Below, piece after piece: positions 1 through 8,829 of a stretch of 64,000 nucleotides of DNA. Below the pieces are notes generated by a model. It did no database searches and was not told the DNA's origin. It saw only the letters and a list, made by a program, of their open reading frames with translations. The position numbers and the translations under genes were made by a program. Source of the DNA: an uncultured Chloroflexota bacterium (lineage in GTDB: Bacteria > Chloroflexota > Anaerolineae > Anaerolineales > Villigracilaceae); the NCBI GenBank assembly GCA_903914955.1, contig CAIWRB010000250.1:1-64000 (forward strand), given 5' to 3'. The first letter of the stretch is position 1. Each line of letters opens with the position of its first letter.

Positions 1-732
1 ACCGTATAACTGCGTCGCTGCTTCGGGACCATCCGCGTGCGGCTGCCACCAGCCTGATTCGATGTAGGATGTCGCGCCATTGTCCCACTCTACGATGATC
101 ACGCCCGTATCATCCACATCAAAATCCTTGTAATAGGTTCCGATCTTTGCATATACCGAAACAGGTTTCGGATCGCCGAGTAAAAATCTCGCTGTATCCA
201 AGGCATGAATTCCCATATCCGCCAGTGCTCCGCCACCTGATAATTTCCTTTGCGTGAACCAACCCGACGGCCCCCAATGTGTGTGCACGCCGATCCCTTT
301 TGTGCGGATGATCTTGCCCAATTTTCCTGCTTCTTTTTTCAACCACAACACATCTGGATCAAAGCGCCAGCAATGTGCCACCATTAATTTCGCTCCGCTT
401 TTCGCGCTGGCCTCCAGCATCTTCTCGGCTTCGCGTACATTCATAGCCATCGGCTTCTCGACCATTACATGTACACCAGCCTTCAATGCAGAAATCGCCT
501 GAGGCGCGTGCAAAAAATTTGGTGTCCCGATCACCAGCGCGTCCACGCCGCCAGCCTTAAGCATTTGCTCGACCGTTTCATATTGATTCTTGATTCGGAA
601 CTTCTGCGCAAGAACATCCGCCTTATCCGAAAATTTTTCCACCACTACGGCCAACTCGACATCCTTATGAGCCTTCGCCGCTTTGGCATGAATGTTGATG
701 ATGTAGCCTGCACCTGCAAATGCAATTTTCAT
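1..732 (-). CDS. Gfo/Idh/MocA family oxidoreductase, C-terminus beyond window
   Basis: An open frame runs from an ATG at 732 to the left edge without a stop (244 codons). The product starts with a Rossmann dinucleotide-binding fold (MKIAFAGAGY) and carries the family's EKP signature near residue 95 (MVEKPMAM), followed by the alpha/beta substrate domain (GGGALADMGIHALDT). Members are NAD(P)-dependent dehydrogenases of sugars, inositols or their derivatives in the cytoplasm; the substrate cannot be told from sequence. It is the last visible gene of a minus-strand operon holding a sugar ABC importer, and only 2 bases separate it from the YbaK-like gene before it. A typical member has 330-390 residues, so about a third is missing. 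Confidence 0.9.
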   Translation of the reverse strand, partial: MKIAFAGAGYIINIHAKAAKAHKDVELAVVVEKFSDKADVLAQKFRIKNQYETVEQMLKAGGVDALVIGTPNFLHAPQAISALKAGVHVMVEKPMAMNVREAEKMLEASAKSGAKLMVAHCWRFDPDVLWLKKEAGKLGKIIRTKGIGVHTHWGPSGWFTQRKLSGGGALADMGIHALDTARFLLGDPKPVSVYAKIGTYYKDFDVDDTGVIIVEWDNGATSYIESGWWQPHADGPEAATQLYG

Positions 733-734
733 TT

Positions 735-1238
735 TTATGCTCCTTCTTTTCCATTAAATATATGCCACTTATGTCCAGTTAATGTAAAAAAACGTTCAAG
801 CTCCGCTTTCGAAAAAGTTAACGTCGCCGTATTCACGAGCGGATGACAGAGAAATATTTCTGCCTGCCATATCTCCGAATCAATCCACAGCTCAACGTTA
901 TGTTCTGCGTCGTTTGCCAAACCCATCATCGTTACCGCACCACGCGTCACACCCAACAGATGCAGTAAATTTTCTTCCGACCCAAATCGCAAGTGCGGGG
1001 CTCCCAATTGCAAAGACAGGCTATCCAACTTCACCGTTTTTTCACAAGAGGTCACAGCCAAAAAAAATCTATGTCCCTTTTTGTCACACAGGAAAAGGTT
1101 TTTGGTACTCACCGCCGCGATATCCGAATGGTACAGATCCGCTTCGGCGCAGGTAAATACAGCGGGATGTTCAATACGTTGATAAGTGAATTGATGAGAG
1201 TCTACAAAATCAAGAAATTCTTTCTCTGAAGTCATCAT
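735..1238 (-). CDS. YbaK/ProX-type aminoacyl-tRNA deacylase
   Basis: The 167-residue product matches in length and pattern the stand-alone YbaK/EbsC/ProX editing domain, which hydrolyses mischarged tRNA, typically Ala-tRNA(Pro) or Cys-tRNA(Pro). Family-like segments are the N-terminal HPAVFTCAEA stretch, the STKNLFLCDKK strand with the conserved lysine, and the GAVTMMGLAND segment. The start ATG overlaps the stop of the dehydrogenase gene upstream by four bases, so the two are translationally coupled. A tRNA-quality enzyme between a sugar dehydrogenase and a Gfo/Idh/MocA gene is an odd passenger. Which amino acid it edits is not decided by the sequence. Confidence 0.85.
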   Translation of the reverse strand: MMTSEKEFLDFVDSHQFTYQRIEHPAVFTCAEADLYHSDIAAVSTKNLFLCDKKGHRFFLAVTSCEKTVKLDSLSLQLGAPHLRFGSEENLLHLLGVTRGAVTMMGLANDAEHNVELWIDSEIWQAEIFLCHPLVNTATLTFSKAELERFFTLTGHKWHIFNGKEGA

Positions 1239-2209
1239 GAAATTTTCTCATTCAAAGTATGCGCCAATCCAAAAGCCAGCCCGTGTTTTAGACAATATGC
1301 GGGAAGTTCCACTAAAGTATGTTCGATAACACTTTGAGGGATACGGTCCAATGGGATGTTACATGATTTGAGCGCCGCCTCAAGCAAACCAGTATCCTGC
1401 TCTTGTAACTTTGCCATCGTCATAATTCCCGGCCCGACCAGATCACCGTGGGGAAGTCCGTGTCCCATTTCGTTTTCGACCGCGTAGGCAAAATAATGTT
1501 CACTACCTTCTTCGGGGCGGGCGTGCCCAACCTGATTACAGAGTTGAACTTCCATGGCAAGACAATCGTAGAGCGTTTTGAGTCCATCACGGTCGCCGCG
1601 TCCCGCCGCTTCGGCGCAATCAAGGACTCCGCTCAAAATAGATTGGGAGTTGTTGTACACCCACGGGATGAATTCCATTCCCTCTGGATTTTTGTTTTGC
1701 TCGTGGGCAAACTTCCAATCCCATGCGCCCGTGGCAATAGACATGACGTCCGTGATTCCAGCGGCTCGGATATTTGATGGCGCTTTAGCGATGATATCCA
1801 AATCGAGGATCAAATTCTCGGGGACTTTTGTTTCGATGTAATAGACACATCCATCTTTGCGAATACCTGATGCAGCTGTAATGAACGCATCTACGGAAAG
1901 AGCGGTGGGCAGAACCGCAAGCGGAAGATTAAGCTTGGATGCGATGTATTTGGAAGCATCTGCGACAAGTCCACCGCCGACCGCATAAACGATTTCAAAT
2001 TTTTGATCTTCTCTTGACGATTTAAGCTTGTCCCAATGAGTAGTGTTGGCTTCGATGACCTCAATTGTGTGAACGATATTCAATCCGCGCAGGGAGTCTT
2101 TGACGGCGTTCCATGCAGGTGTGGAAGTAATCAGCAGGACGGGTCGCTTCTCGTCAATTTCAGAAAAGGGCATCAGGTTTACGAGAGGGAGGTTGGGAAA
2201 TTTGTTCAT
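1235..2209 (-). CDS. araM: Glycerol-1-phosphate dehydrogenase homologue (AraM/EgsA family)
   Basis: The 324-residue protein belongs to the iron-containing alcohol dehydrogenase/dehydroquinate-synthase-like superfamily. Visible are the NAD-binding GGG motif with the following D/K residues (AVGGGLVADASKYIA), the LPTALSVDAF segment typical of AraM, a metal-ligand aspartate in GITDVMS, and metal-ligand histidines in MGHGLPHGD and near GLAHTLNE. Family members reduce dihydroxyacetone phosphate to sn-glycerol-1-phosphate with NAD(P)H. The gene overlaps both neighbours by four bases. Its place beside a sugar importer, an aminotransferase and a kinase leaves open an alternative sugar-phosphate or cyclitol substrate. 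Confidence 0.82.
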   Translation of the reverse strand: MNKFPNLPLVNLMPFSEIDEKRPVLLITSTPAWNAVKDSLRGLNIVHTIEVIEANTTHWDKLKSSREDQKFEIVYAVGGGLVADASKYIASKLNLPLAVLPTALSVDAFITAASGIRKDGCVYYIETKVPENLILDLDIIAKAPSNIRAAGITDVMSIATGAWDWKFAHEQNKNPEGMEFIPWVYNNSQSILSGVLDCAEAAGRGDRDGLKTLYDCLAMEVQLCNQVGHARPEEGSEHYFAYAVENEMGHGLPHGDLVGPGIMTMAKLQEQDTGLLEAALKSCNIPLDRIPQSVIEHTLVELPAYCLKHGLAFGLAHTLNEKIS

Positions 2210-3270
2210 TGCAAGTCCATTCTTTTTTCTGTAATTCGATCAAAGAAAAGCAACCCTTCAGGATCGATTTCCACTTTGATGGTCTCTTTCGGTTTCATGT
2301 GTGAAACGCCATTGACGCGTGCCGTTACACAGCCGCCCTGCCAGTCCACAGTGACATAGGTAAACGGTCCAACAGGCTGAACCAGGCGAATCGCTGAGTC
2401 AAAGCCTTTTGAGCCGAGAGTCACGAATTCAGCGCGAATGCCCACATCCACGGCAGTATCAGGGATTTTGAAGGAAACAGGCAATGGAATGCCGGCTTCA
2501 CCAATTTGAAAATGCAAACCATCCGCATTTACAAACGAGCCTGCAAAGATATCCATTTGCGGCGTCCCAATGAAACGTGCCACATATTTCGAGGCAGGTC
2601 TGGAATACACATCCTCTGGCGTGCCAAACTGCTCCAGTTGACCCAGCCTCAAGACTGCGATTCGATCTGAAAGCGACAGGGCTTCCTCCTGATCGTGCGT
2701 CACAAAAATGGATGTCACACCGAGGCGCTGGTGCAATTCCTTGATCTCGCCGCGTGTCTTGAGGCGCAGGGCGGCATCAAGATTCGAGAACGGTTCATCG
2801 AATAAAAAGATGGACGGTTCACGGATCACCGCCCGACCAATCGCGACACGCTGCTGCTGTCCGCCTGACAATTCACGCGGAAGGCGATGCATGAATTTAT
2901 CCAATTCGAGCATTTCAGCCACTTTCCGCACCTTGTCTTGGATCTCGTTCTTTGGGCGTTTTCTCAATCGGAGCGAAAACCCAATGTTCTCCTCCACCGT
3001 CATATGCGGATAAAGCGCATAGTTCTGAAAGACCATTGCCACATCGCGCTCGAACGGCCCCAGGTGGTTTACTTTTTCCCCATTGATATGAATTTCACCT
3101 GAGGTCACATCCTCCAGCCCAGCCGTCATATTGAGCAGGGTGGATTTTCCACACCCAGATGGACCCAACAGAGTGACGAACTCACCCTCCTCGACCCGCA
3201 GGTTGATGTCGTTCACGGCGGTGAAGTCTCCGAATTTCTTGTTGATGTTGATAAGTTCAAGGGTAGCCAT
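2206..3270 (-). CDS. ugpC: Sugar ABC transporter ATP-binding protein (UgpC/MalK type)
   Basis: This is the ATPase of the importer encoded just upstream. Walker A (GPSGCGKST) lies at about residues 36-44, the signature LSGGQQQR near 135, Walker B with D-loop (FLFDEPFSNLDA) near 155 and the switch histidine in VTHDQEEA. After about residue 235 comes a C-terminal OB/TOBE regulatory domain, which places it in the MalK/UgpC class that can serve more than one sugar importer. Its 354 residues are the usual length. The start ATG immediately abuts the stop of the MalG-type permease, and its end overlaps the dehydrogenase gene. Confidence 0.93.
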   Translation of the reverse strand: MATLELININKKFGDFTAVNDINLRVEEGEFVTLLGPSGCGKSTLLNMTAGLEDVTSGEIHINGEKVNHLGPFERDVAMVFQNYALYPHMTVEENIGFSLRLRKRPKNEIQDKVRKVAEMLELDKFMHRLPRELSGGQQQRVAIGRAVIREPSIFLFDEPFSNLDAALRLKTRGEIKELHQRLGVTSIFVTHDQEEALSLSDRIAVLRLGQLEQFGTPEDVYSRPASKYVARFIGTPQMDIFAGSFVNADGLHFQIGEAGIPLPVSFKIPDTAVDVGIRAEFVTLGSKGFDSAIRLVQPVGPFTYVTVDWQGGCVTARVNGVSHMKPKETIKVEIDPEGLLFFDRITEKRMDLQ

Positions 3271-4115
3271 TATGCTTTGATCGCTCCTTCCACGAAGCCC
3301 TCCAGAATAAATCTGCGGAAAATAATTGCAAGCGCCACAACAGGGATGCTTGCCAAAACAGCCGAAGCAAGCATTTGCCCGTACAGCGTTTGATACTGAC
3401 CCGAAAATTCCGCAATGGCAATGGATGCGGTCTTGACGTGAATGCGGGTGAGAATAATGGCAAAGAAAAATTCATTCCATGCTTCAATGAATGCGAAAAC
3501 GCCAGTGGCAAACAAAGGCGGTAATGAGATCGGTAAAACAATGTATCGAAATGTTTGAAATGGCGATGCGCCATCCACTGCGGCGGCGCGTTCCAATTCC
3601 ATTGGCACACTTTCAAAAAAGCCTTTCAAAATCCAGATGACAATAGGCAGGATGAATGACAGGTAAACAATAATGAGTCCGAAGTGCGTATCCACCAGCC
3701 CAGTCCGGCTCATCACTAAAAACAGGGGAATGACAATCACGATGCCAGGGAACATCTGTGTGGCGAGGATCATCATCAGGATGCGGCTGCTGTTCGGCAT
3801 GTTCAAACGCGCCAACGCATATGCCGCCATCGAACCGATAACGAGTCCCACAGCGCTGGTAAAGGTTGCAATGATGAGGGAGTTGATTAAGCCTGAGACA
3901 AGCCCGCGGCTGGAAGCAAAAACGAGAATGTAATTCTCAACGGTGACGTTGGCTGGGTTCAGGTCAATGGGATGGGAGGTAAGGCTCGAGAGTGGCAAAA
4001 GGCTTGTGACCACCGCCCAGATCACAGGCCCAAGCGCAAGAAGCATGAAGGTGATCAGTCCAAAGCGGATGAAGAAACGGGTCAGGAAGCGCTGAATGAT
4101 CGGCATGGCTTTCAT
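3270..4115 (-). CDS. Sugar ABC transporter permease, MalG type
   Basis: The 281-residue product has six predicted membrane segments and the cytoplasmic EAA loop that docks on the ATPase (ERAAAVDGASPFQTFRYIVLP, about residues 178-198). It forms the transmembrane channel with the MalF-type permease encoded directly upstream; the two genes overlap by four bases. The N-terminal segment IRFGLITFMLLALGPVIWAV and the C-terminal FRRFILEGFVEGAIK ending are typical of CUT1-family MalG proteins. Substrate is probably a sugar or small oligosaccharide, judged from the whole system. Confidence 0.93.
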   Translation of the reverse strand: MKAMPIIQRFLTRFFIRFGLITFMLLALGPVIWAVVTSLLPLSSLTSHPIDLNPANVTVENYILVFASSRGLVSGLINSLIIATFTSAVGLVIGSMAAYALARLNMPNSSRILMMILATQMFPGIVIVIPLFLVMSRTGLVDTHFGLIIVYLSFILPIVIWILKGFFESVPMELERAAAVDGASPFQTFRYIVLPISLPPLFATGVFAFIEAWNEFFFAIILTRIHVKTASIAIAEFSGQYQTLYGQMLASAVLASIPVVALAIIFRRFILEGFVEGAIKA

Positions 4116-5023
4116 CCTCCCTGTGCTTGAGGCTGACGCGGGCGCAAGGCGCGGATGTAAACCAACGCCAACATAAGCATTAATGCAAAAAGAACATTGG
4201 CGATTGCCGCGCCGTAGCCGATATCCAAATTACTGAAAGTCTCGCGCCACGAAAGATAATTGAGGAGCACAGTGCTATCGGCAGGGCTGCCCTTGGTGAG
4301 CACATAGATCAAATCGAATACTTTAAGCGCCCAAATACTTTGCAGGACGATTGAAATGACGAAAGTGGTTTTAATCCCTGGCAGGGTGATGTGTACGAAC
4401 TGCTGCCAAGCATTCGCACCGTCAAGCCGGGCCGCCTTGTAAAGATAGGATGGGATGTTTTGCAAACCTGCCAGAATGAGCAATGCAATAAATGGCACTG
4501 CCTTCCAGATGTCTGCGACAAGAATCATATTCAGCGCCAGCCACGGTTTGCCAAGCCAGATAATATTTTCTTCGATAGCCCCAAGGCCACGCAGCGCTTG
4601 ATTAAGGATGCCGTAATTAGCGTTGTAGATCCATTTCCACAGCACGGCATTGGCAACAGGGGCAAGCGCCCACGGCACAAGCAGAACCACGCGATAAAAA
4701 GCGCTGCGACCCAGGGGGTGATTGAGCATAAGAGCCACGAGTAAAGCCAACACTATAACTGAAACCACCTCGATCACCGTGTAGTACACCGAACGGAACA
4801 AAGCCTCACGAAACAAGTCTTTTCGAAGCAAATCTGCGTAATTATTCAACCCGTTGAATTCAAAACTTAGTCCCTGTCCCGCAAAACGGACTCGTAAAAA
4901 TGAGAGCACCAGCGATGCAAAAATAGGATACGCCAGTACGATCAGCAAGACAAAGACGGCGGGCGCTACGAACCAAAGCCCCAGCCGATAGCGCTTGCGG
5001 TTGTATTCGTTGGTGGTTTGCAT
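4112..5023 (-). CDS. Sugar ABC transporter permease, MalF type
   Basis: The 303-residue inner-membrane protein has six predicted membrane spans and the EAA motif YKAARLDGANAWQQFVHITLP near residues 190-210. It pairs with the MalG-type permease downstream and takes substrate from the Tat/lipoprotein binding protein encoded 61 bases upstream. It lacks the long periplasmic P2 loop of enterobacterial MalF, which is normal for Gram-positive and Chloroflexota CUT1 systems. It lies in the same minus-strand operon as the ROK kinase and aminotransferase. Confidence 0.93.
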   Translation of the reverse strand: MQTTNEYNRKRYRLGLWFVAPAVFVLLIVLAYPIFASLVLSFLRVRFAGQGLSFEFNGLNNYADLLRKDLFREALFRSVYYTVIEVVSVIVLALLVALMLNHPLGRSAFYRVVLLVPWALAPVANAVLWKWIYNANYGILNQALRGLGAIEENIIWLGKPWLALNMILVADIWKAVPFIALLILAGLQNIPSYLYKAARLDGANAWQQFVHITLPGIKTTFVISIVLQSIWALKVFDLIYVLTKGSPADSTVLLNYLSWRETFSNLDIGYGAAIANVLFALMLMLALVYIRALRPRQPQAQGG

Positions 5024-5084
5024 AATTCACTCATTCGTCATTGCGAAGGCGGTGGTTTTCCGCCCGCGCAATGACGCTAATTAT

Positions 5085-6389
5085 TTATCCGCGTTTCTTC
5101 ACGATCTCGATCACCTGGTCTGAAGCATTCTTGATCGAATCCGCCGCGCTTTGTGTGCCAGCCAGCGCCTTCTGAATTTCGACGCCGATGGCAGTGGTGA
5201 CAGCGTTGTAATCAGGCGTGACATAGCTGTCATATGGATTCTTCGCCTGCTCCAAAACCACAGCGGCATTCGGGGCCGCCGCCTGCACTTCGGGGTCATT
5301 CAACACCGAAAGACGGATGGGGAGCCAGCCCGTATCCAGCACCTGGCGCTTCTGGACTTCAGCATCGAGATAGAACTCGATCAGTTTGCGCGCGCCTTCG
5401 GGGTTGGGCGAAAGACTGGTGATGGTGTAGGCATCCGTCCCGTCGATGGAGGCGGTACCAGCAGGACCGGCAGGCAGAACCGCCGCATTCACTTTCCCAA
5501 CCACCTTCGAGGTCGCGGGATCGTTGGCGGGCTTCCACATGAAGGGCCAGTTCATCATCATCGCTGCCTGACCTGCAGCAAAAACGTTGGTCGCGTCATT
5601 GATGCCCACATAACTCAGCGAGCCAGGGTCTGTGAATTCCATCAAATCCACCATACATTGCAAAGAGTCCACGCCTGCTGCGTTATTGAAGGAAGGCTGC
5701 CCCTTGTCATCGTATAGTTTTCCGCCCGCCTGCTGCAAGAAACACATCCAATAGGATGCCACACCGCCGATGCCTTCGGGCGCGCCGTAGTTCAAGACCC
5801 AACCGTACTTGCCGCCGCCGGTCAACTCTTTAGCAACCCCCTTTAGTTCATCCCAGGTCTTCGGGGCTTCCTTCACGCCGATGCCATCAAGCATTTCTTT
5901 GTTGTAGAACATGGTCAACAGTGAAAGTGTGAAGATGACGCCGAGCCGTTTGCCCCCCCAAGTGAGTGTACTAAAGGAGGAAGGTGGAAGGTCGGCGATT
6001 AAGGTTGCAGGTAGTTCATCCGAAAAGTCAATCAAGTAATCTGCAAACTCAGGCACCCAGCCAGACATATAAATAATGTCATGCACGTATTGGCCCGAAG
6101 CGAAATTCGCCGCCATCTTATCGTGTAATTGGGGCCAGGGTGGGGCTTCATAGGTCACCTCAAAACCGTTATTCTTCTTCCACTGTTCAAACGCGTCCAA
6201 ACTAAATTGTCCAACGCCGGGCGGGGCAGGGTCGGGTGCGGCAGGCACAAGCACATTAAGTGTGCCACCATCAGACTTCGGGGCGCACGATGCAAGGAAA
6301 TTCGCCAGCGCAACACTTGCCGCACCTGCTCCCGCCAGTTTAAGAAAATCACGACGTGAAATACGATTGACCAAACGATTTGAATTCAT
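5085..6389 (-). CDS. Extracellular sugar-binding lipoprotein of ABC importer (family 1)
   Basis: The 434-residue protein starts with a twin-arginine signal (SRRDFLK, residues 11-17), a hydrophobic stretch and a lipobox LASC with Cys35 as the anchor, so it should be exported folded and lipid-anchored. The rest has the MalE-like fold seen in DIIYMSGWVPEFADY, a hinge segment MFYNKEML, and DGTDAYTITSLSPNPEGARKLIEF near the C-terminal third, typical of sugar-binding proteins. It delivers substrate to the MalF/MalG permeases encoded next. A good ribosome site (AAAGGAGA) lies just before the ATG, and a second, stronger AAAGGAGGTG lies about 75 bases further upstream. Confidence 0.92.
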   Translation of the reverse strand: MNSNRLVNRISRRDFLKLAGAGAASVALANFLASCAPKSDGGTLNVLVPAAPDPAPPGVGQFSLDAFEQWKKNNGFEVTYEAPPWPQLHDKMAANFASGQYVHDIIYMSGWVPEFADYLIDFSDELPATLIADLPPSSFSTLTWGGKRLGVIFTLSLLTMFYNKEMLDGIGVKEAPKTWDELKGVAKELTGGGKYGWVLNYGAPEGIGGVASYWMCFLQQAGGKLYDDKGQPSFNNAAGVDSLQCMVDLMEFTDPGSLSYVGINDATNVFAAGQAAMMMNWPFMWKPANDPATSKVVGKVNAAVLPAGPAGTASIDGTDAYTITSLSPNPEGARKLIEFYLDAEVQKRQVLDTGWLPIRLSVLNDPEVQAAAPNAAVVLEQAKNPYDSYVTPDYNAVTTAIGVEIQKALAGTQSAADSIKNASDQVIEIVKKRG

Positions 6390-6460
6390 AGATTCTCCTT
6401 TTTTCTGGATATAAACAACGCTTCGTTTTCACCGACATACCGTCTTGTATGAGTATCAGC

Positions 6461-6472
6461 CTCACCTCCTTT
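6461..6472 (-). promoter_or_regulatory. Leader with a full anti-Shine-Dalgarno match far from any start
   Basis: The minus strand reads AAAGGAGGTGAG here, an almost perfect match to the 16S rRNA tail, about 75 bases upstream of the binding-protein ATG at 6389, which has its own ribosome site. No ATG lies at normal distance. The same arrangement recurs before the second binding-protein gene (35866-35875), which hints at a shared leader role such as a ribosome standby site or mRNA stabiliser. The role is inferred. Confidence 0.4.
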
Positions 6473-6481
6473 GATTTTTCA

Positions 6482-7384
6482 CTATAATTTCTTCGATGTA
6501 GACTCGATCGCCAAGGCTATCGCACCTAAAACGCCTGAACGTCCACCGAGTGCGGGCGGGACGATGTATTCATCGATGTGATTAAGAATCATTGTATGGT
6601 TGATGTAGCCATTCAATAATTCCTGTGTCTTTCTTCTAACGGACGGGAACATGAAGTCTTTTTGCATCACGCCGCCGCCGATGATGATGCGCTGTGGAGC
6701 AAGACTCAATATGTAATTGACCAACGCTTGTGCGATGTAGCCTGCTTCCAGACCCCAGAACGGATGATCATCAGGCAGCGTCTCGCCTTTTTGGCCGAAG
6801 CGTTTTTCAACCGCGGGACCTGCGGCAAGCCCTTCGAAACAATCTCCATGGTAGGGACAGGCTCCTTGAAACGGATCCAACTGTGGATCACGTGCGAGGC
6901 GGATATGTCCCATTTCGAGGCTAACTAGTCCACGGAGCGGTTGTCCATTGATAATGTAGCCGCCCCCAATGCCGGTACCAATGGTGATGTAGAGCGAATG
7001 TGAATCATTCTTTGATGCACCCCATGTAGCTTCACCGAGTCCAGAGACAGCCACATCCAAATCTGCGGCAAATGGCAAATTGATTTTTTCTTTCAACAAA
7101 CCCAGTACATTGGTATTGCCCCAATGCGGTTTTGGCGTGGTGGTGATGTAACCGTAGGTGGGCGAGGCTGGGTCGGCATCGAAGGGACCGAACGACCCCA
7201 GCCCGATGCCGCGAATTCGATCCGCATACGGCACGAAGAACTCAATTACCTGACCGATGGTTTCAGCGGGCGTGGTGGTTGCGAAGCGTGCTTCAGCGAT
7301 AATACTATCGGGACCATTGCCCACCGCACAATTAAATTTAGTCCCGCCGCCTTCGATGCCACCATACAAAAAAGAAGCGCTCAT
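6482..7384 (-). CDS. ROK family sugar kinase, fructokinase-like
   Basis: The 300-residue cytoplasmic kinase has the N-terminal phosphate-binding GGIEGGGTKF motif (residues 8-17), the DVAVSGLGEATWGA segment, the GIGGGYI motif, and a zinc-site-like CPYHGDCFEGLAAGPA stretch typical of ROK fructokinases/mannokinases. It would phosphorylate a hexose with ATP, probably the sugar imported by the ABC system downstream. Its start overlaps the stop of the aminotransferase gene by four bases. Fructose, mannose or an N-substituted sugar are all possible. Confidence 0.85.
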   Translation of the reverse strand: MSASFLYGGIEGGGTKFNCAVGNGPDSIIAEARFATTTPAETIGQVIEFFVPYADRIRGIGLGSFGPFDADPASPTYGYITTTPKPHWGNTNVLGLLKEKINLPFAADLDVAVSGLGEATWGASKNDSHSLYITIGTGIGGGYIINGQPLRGLVSLEMGHIRLARDPQLDPFQGACPYHGDCFEGLAAGPAVEKRFGQKGETLPDDHPFWGLEAGYIAQALVNYILSLAPQRIIIGGGVMQKDFMFPSVRRKTQELLNGYINHTMILNHIDEYIVPPALGGRSGVLGAIALAIESTSKKL

Positions 7385-8700
7385 ACTTTCATTTCCATTT
7401 TTGTTTGTCGGGTCACATCTCGAAGCGTGTCAAGGGATTGCGCGAGAAGTTCATCCGAGTGAATTGCGGATATTGTGAAATCGGTATGGAAGTAATATCC
7501 TTTTTCGATACACTTTAGGAAAAATATTTTTCGCAGCGCAGGATTTGTTTTCTCTGCGATGTCGTGATAATTGCGGACAGGTTCGCGCGTACCGAGGTAG
7601 ATCCCAAAGGTGCAGCCAAGTCCCTGCACTGTGGCGGGAAAATTCTCTTCATCGAAAATGGTTTGAAGATTTGTGTAAAAATCACTCGCGCGCTTGAGCC
7701 ATCCGACAAAGAACCCTGACTGTTCCATAATGTTAATCGAAGCGATACCCGCAGCACAGCCGAAGAGATTCCCAGAGAACGTACCGCCCGCCACAACCGG
7801 GTCGATCGGGTCCATAATCTTCATCATGATTTTTTCACGGCCCGCAATTGCAGCGAGCGGAACCCCATTTGTCAATGCCTTTCCAAGCAAACACAAATCA
7901 GGCAGGACTCCATAATATCCGTGCCCACACGATAAGCCAGTTCGGAAGCCCGACAGAATTTCATCAATGATGAAGACAATGCCATGCTCGTCACAGATTT
8001 TACGAATCGCCTGCAAGTATTCTGTGGATGAGCCAATGCAACCATTGTTGTAGTCAATCGGGTTCATGAGGATGGCGGCAATCTCATGTCCCTTTTCGCG
8101 CGCAAGCTTTTCAAAAACTTCAGCATTGTTCCAGGGGATGACGTACAACGTATCATCGACTTTGGTCGGAACTCCTGCGCTTGAATGTTTAACCTTTGAG
8201 AGTTTGTCTCCAGGGTTATCAAGGTCTACAAAGGATGCCAGATTGTTAAGTAGGGCGTAATCGTGCCCACCATGGAAGTGACCGTCAATGCGCACGATTT
8301 TCTGCCGCCCGGTGTAACCGCGCGCAAGACGAATGGATAGCAGGGTGGCTTCACTACCCGAGTTGACATAGCGCACACGTTCTGCGCAAGGAATGTACTG
8401 TACGATCTTCTGAGCGAGCTGCGCAGTCAGCGGGTGGTCGAACTCTGCAAAGAAACCGATGTCAAAAACTTTTTTCATCGCCTCTGCAACTTCGGGGCGA
8501 TTGTGCCCAAGCGTGCAGGCGCCGTGCCCCATGAAGAAGTCAATGAAACGATTGCCATCCAAATCGAAGATATACGCGCCATCGGCTTTGGAGAGATACA
8601 TGGGTTTATCGGTGAAGGGATTGATGCGAAACGATGATGATACACCACCCACCAGCGAACGCTGTGCTTCTGCCCAATACGATGTGAAAGTGTCGCTCAT
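7381..8700 (-). CDS. Class III PLP-dependent aminotransferase (GSA-aminomutase-like)
   Basis: The 439-residue product is a fold-type I class III aminotransferase. Recognisable are the N-terminal GGVSSSFR motif, GHGACTLGHNRPEV, the substrate strand VNSGSEATLLSIRLARGYTGR, the PLP-aspartate motif IIDEILSGFR, and the Schiff-base lysine in LLGKALTNGVPLA. It resembles glutamate-1-semialdehyde aminomutase-like proteins found outside haem clusters. As the first gene before a sugar kinase and sugar importer, it may move an amino group on or off a sugar or polyol. That role is context only. A GAGGAG ribosome site precedes the ATG. Confidence 0.85.
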   Translation of the reverse strand: MSDTFTSYWAEAQRSLVGGVSSSFRINPFTDKPMYLSKADGAYIFDLDGNRFIDFFMGHGACTLGHNRPEVAEAMKKVFDIGFFAEFDHPLTAQLAQKIVQYIPCAERVRYVNSGSEATLLSIRLARGYTGRQKIVRIDGHFHGGHDYALLNNLASFVDLDNPGDKLSKVKHSSAGVPTKVDDTLYVIPWNNAEVFEKLAREKGHEIAAILMNPIDYNNGCIGSSTEYLQAIRKICDEHGIVFIIDEILSGFRTGLSCGHGYYGVLPDLCLLGKALTNGVPLAAIAGREKIMMKIMDPIDPVVAGGTFSGNLFGCAAGIASINIMEQSGFFVGWLKRASDFYTNLQTIFDEENFPATVQGLGCTFGIYLGTREPVRNYHDIAEKTNPALRKIFFLKCIEKGYYFHTDFTISAIHSDELLAQSLDTLRDVTRQTKMEMKV

Positions 8701-8829
8701 ACTATGCTCCTCAGGTTTTCAAATTTTCTTCCAACTACAACCCAAATTTTTTCTGGATTTTCAGATATGCCGGGGAATACAGAATTACCATGCATACCCT
8801 AAATGGTGATGGACTGCGCGGTGCGAGAA

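Noticed and set aside
5151..5717. 188-codon plus-strand frame opposite the first binding-protein gene
   Set aside because: Shadow of a well-supported gene; low-complexity product with no family features.
6436..6452. CATAC...GTATG pair upstream of the first binding-protein gene as operator
   Set aside because: Arms are only five bases long and there is no promoter at the right place, so chance occurrence is likely.
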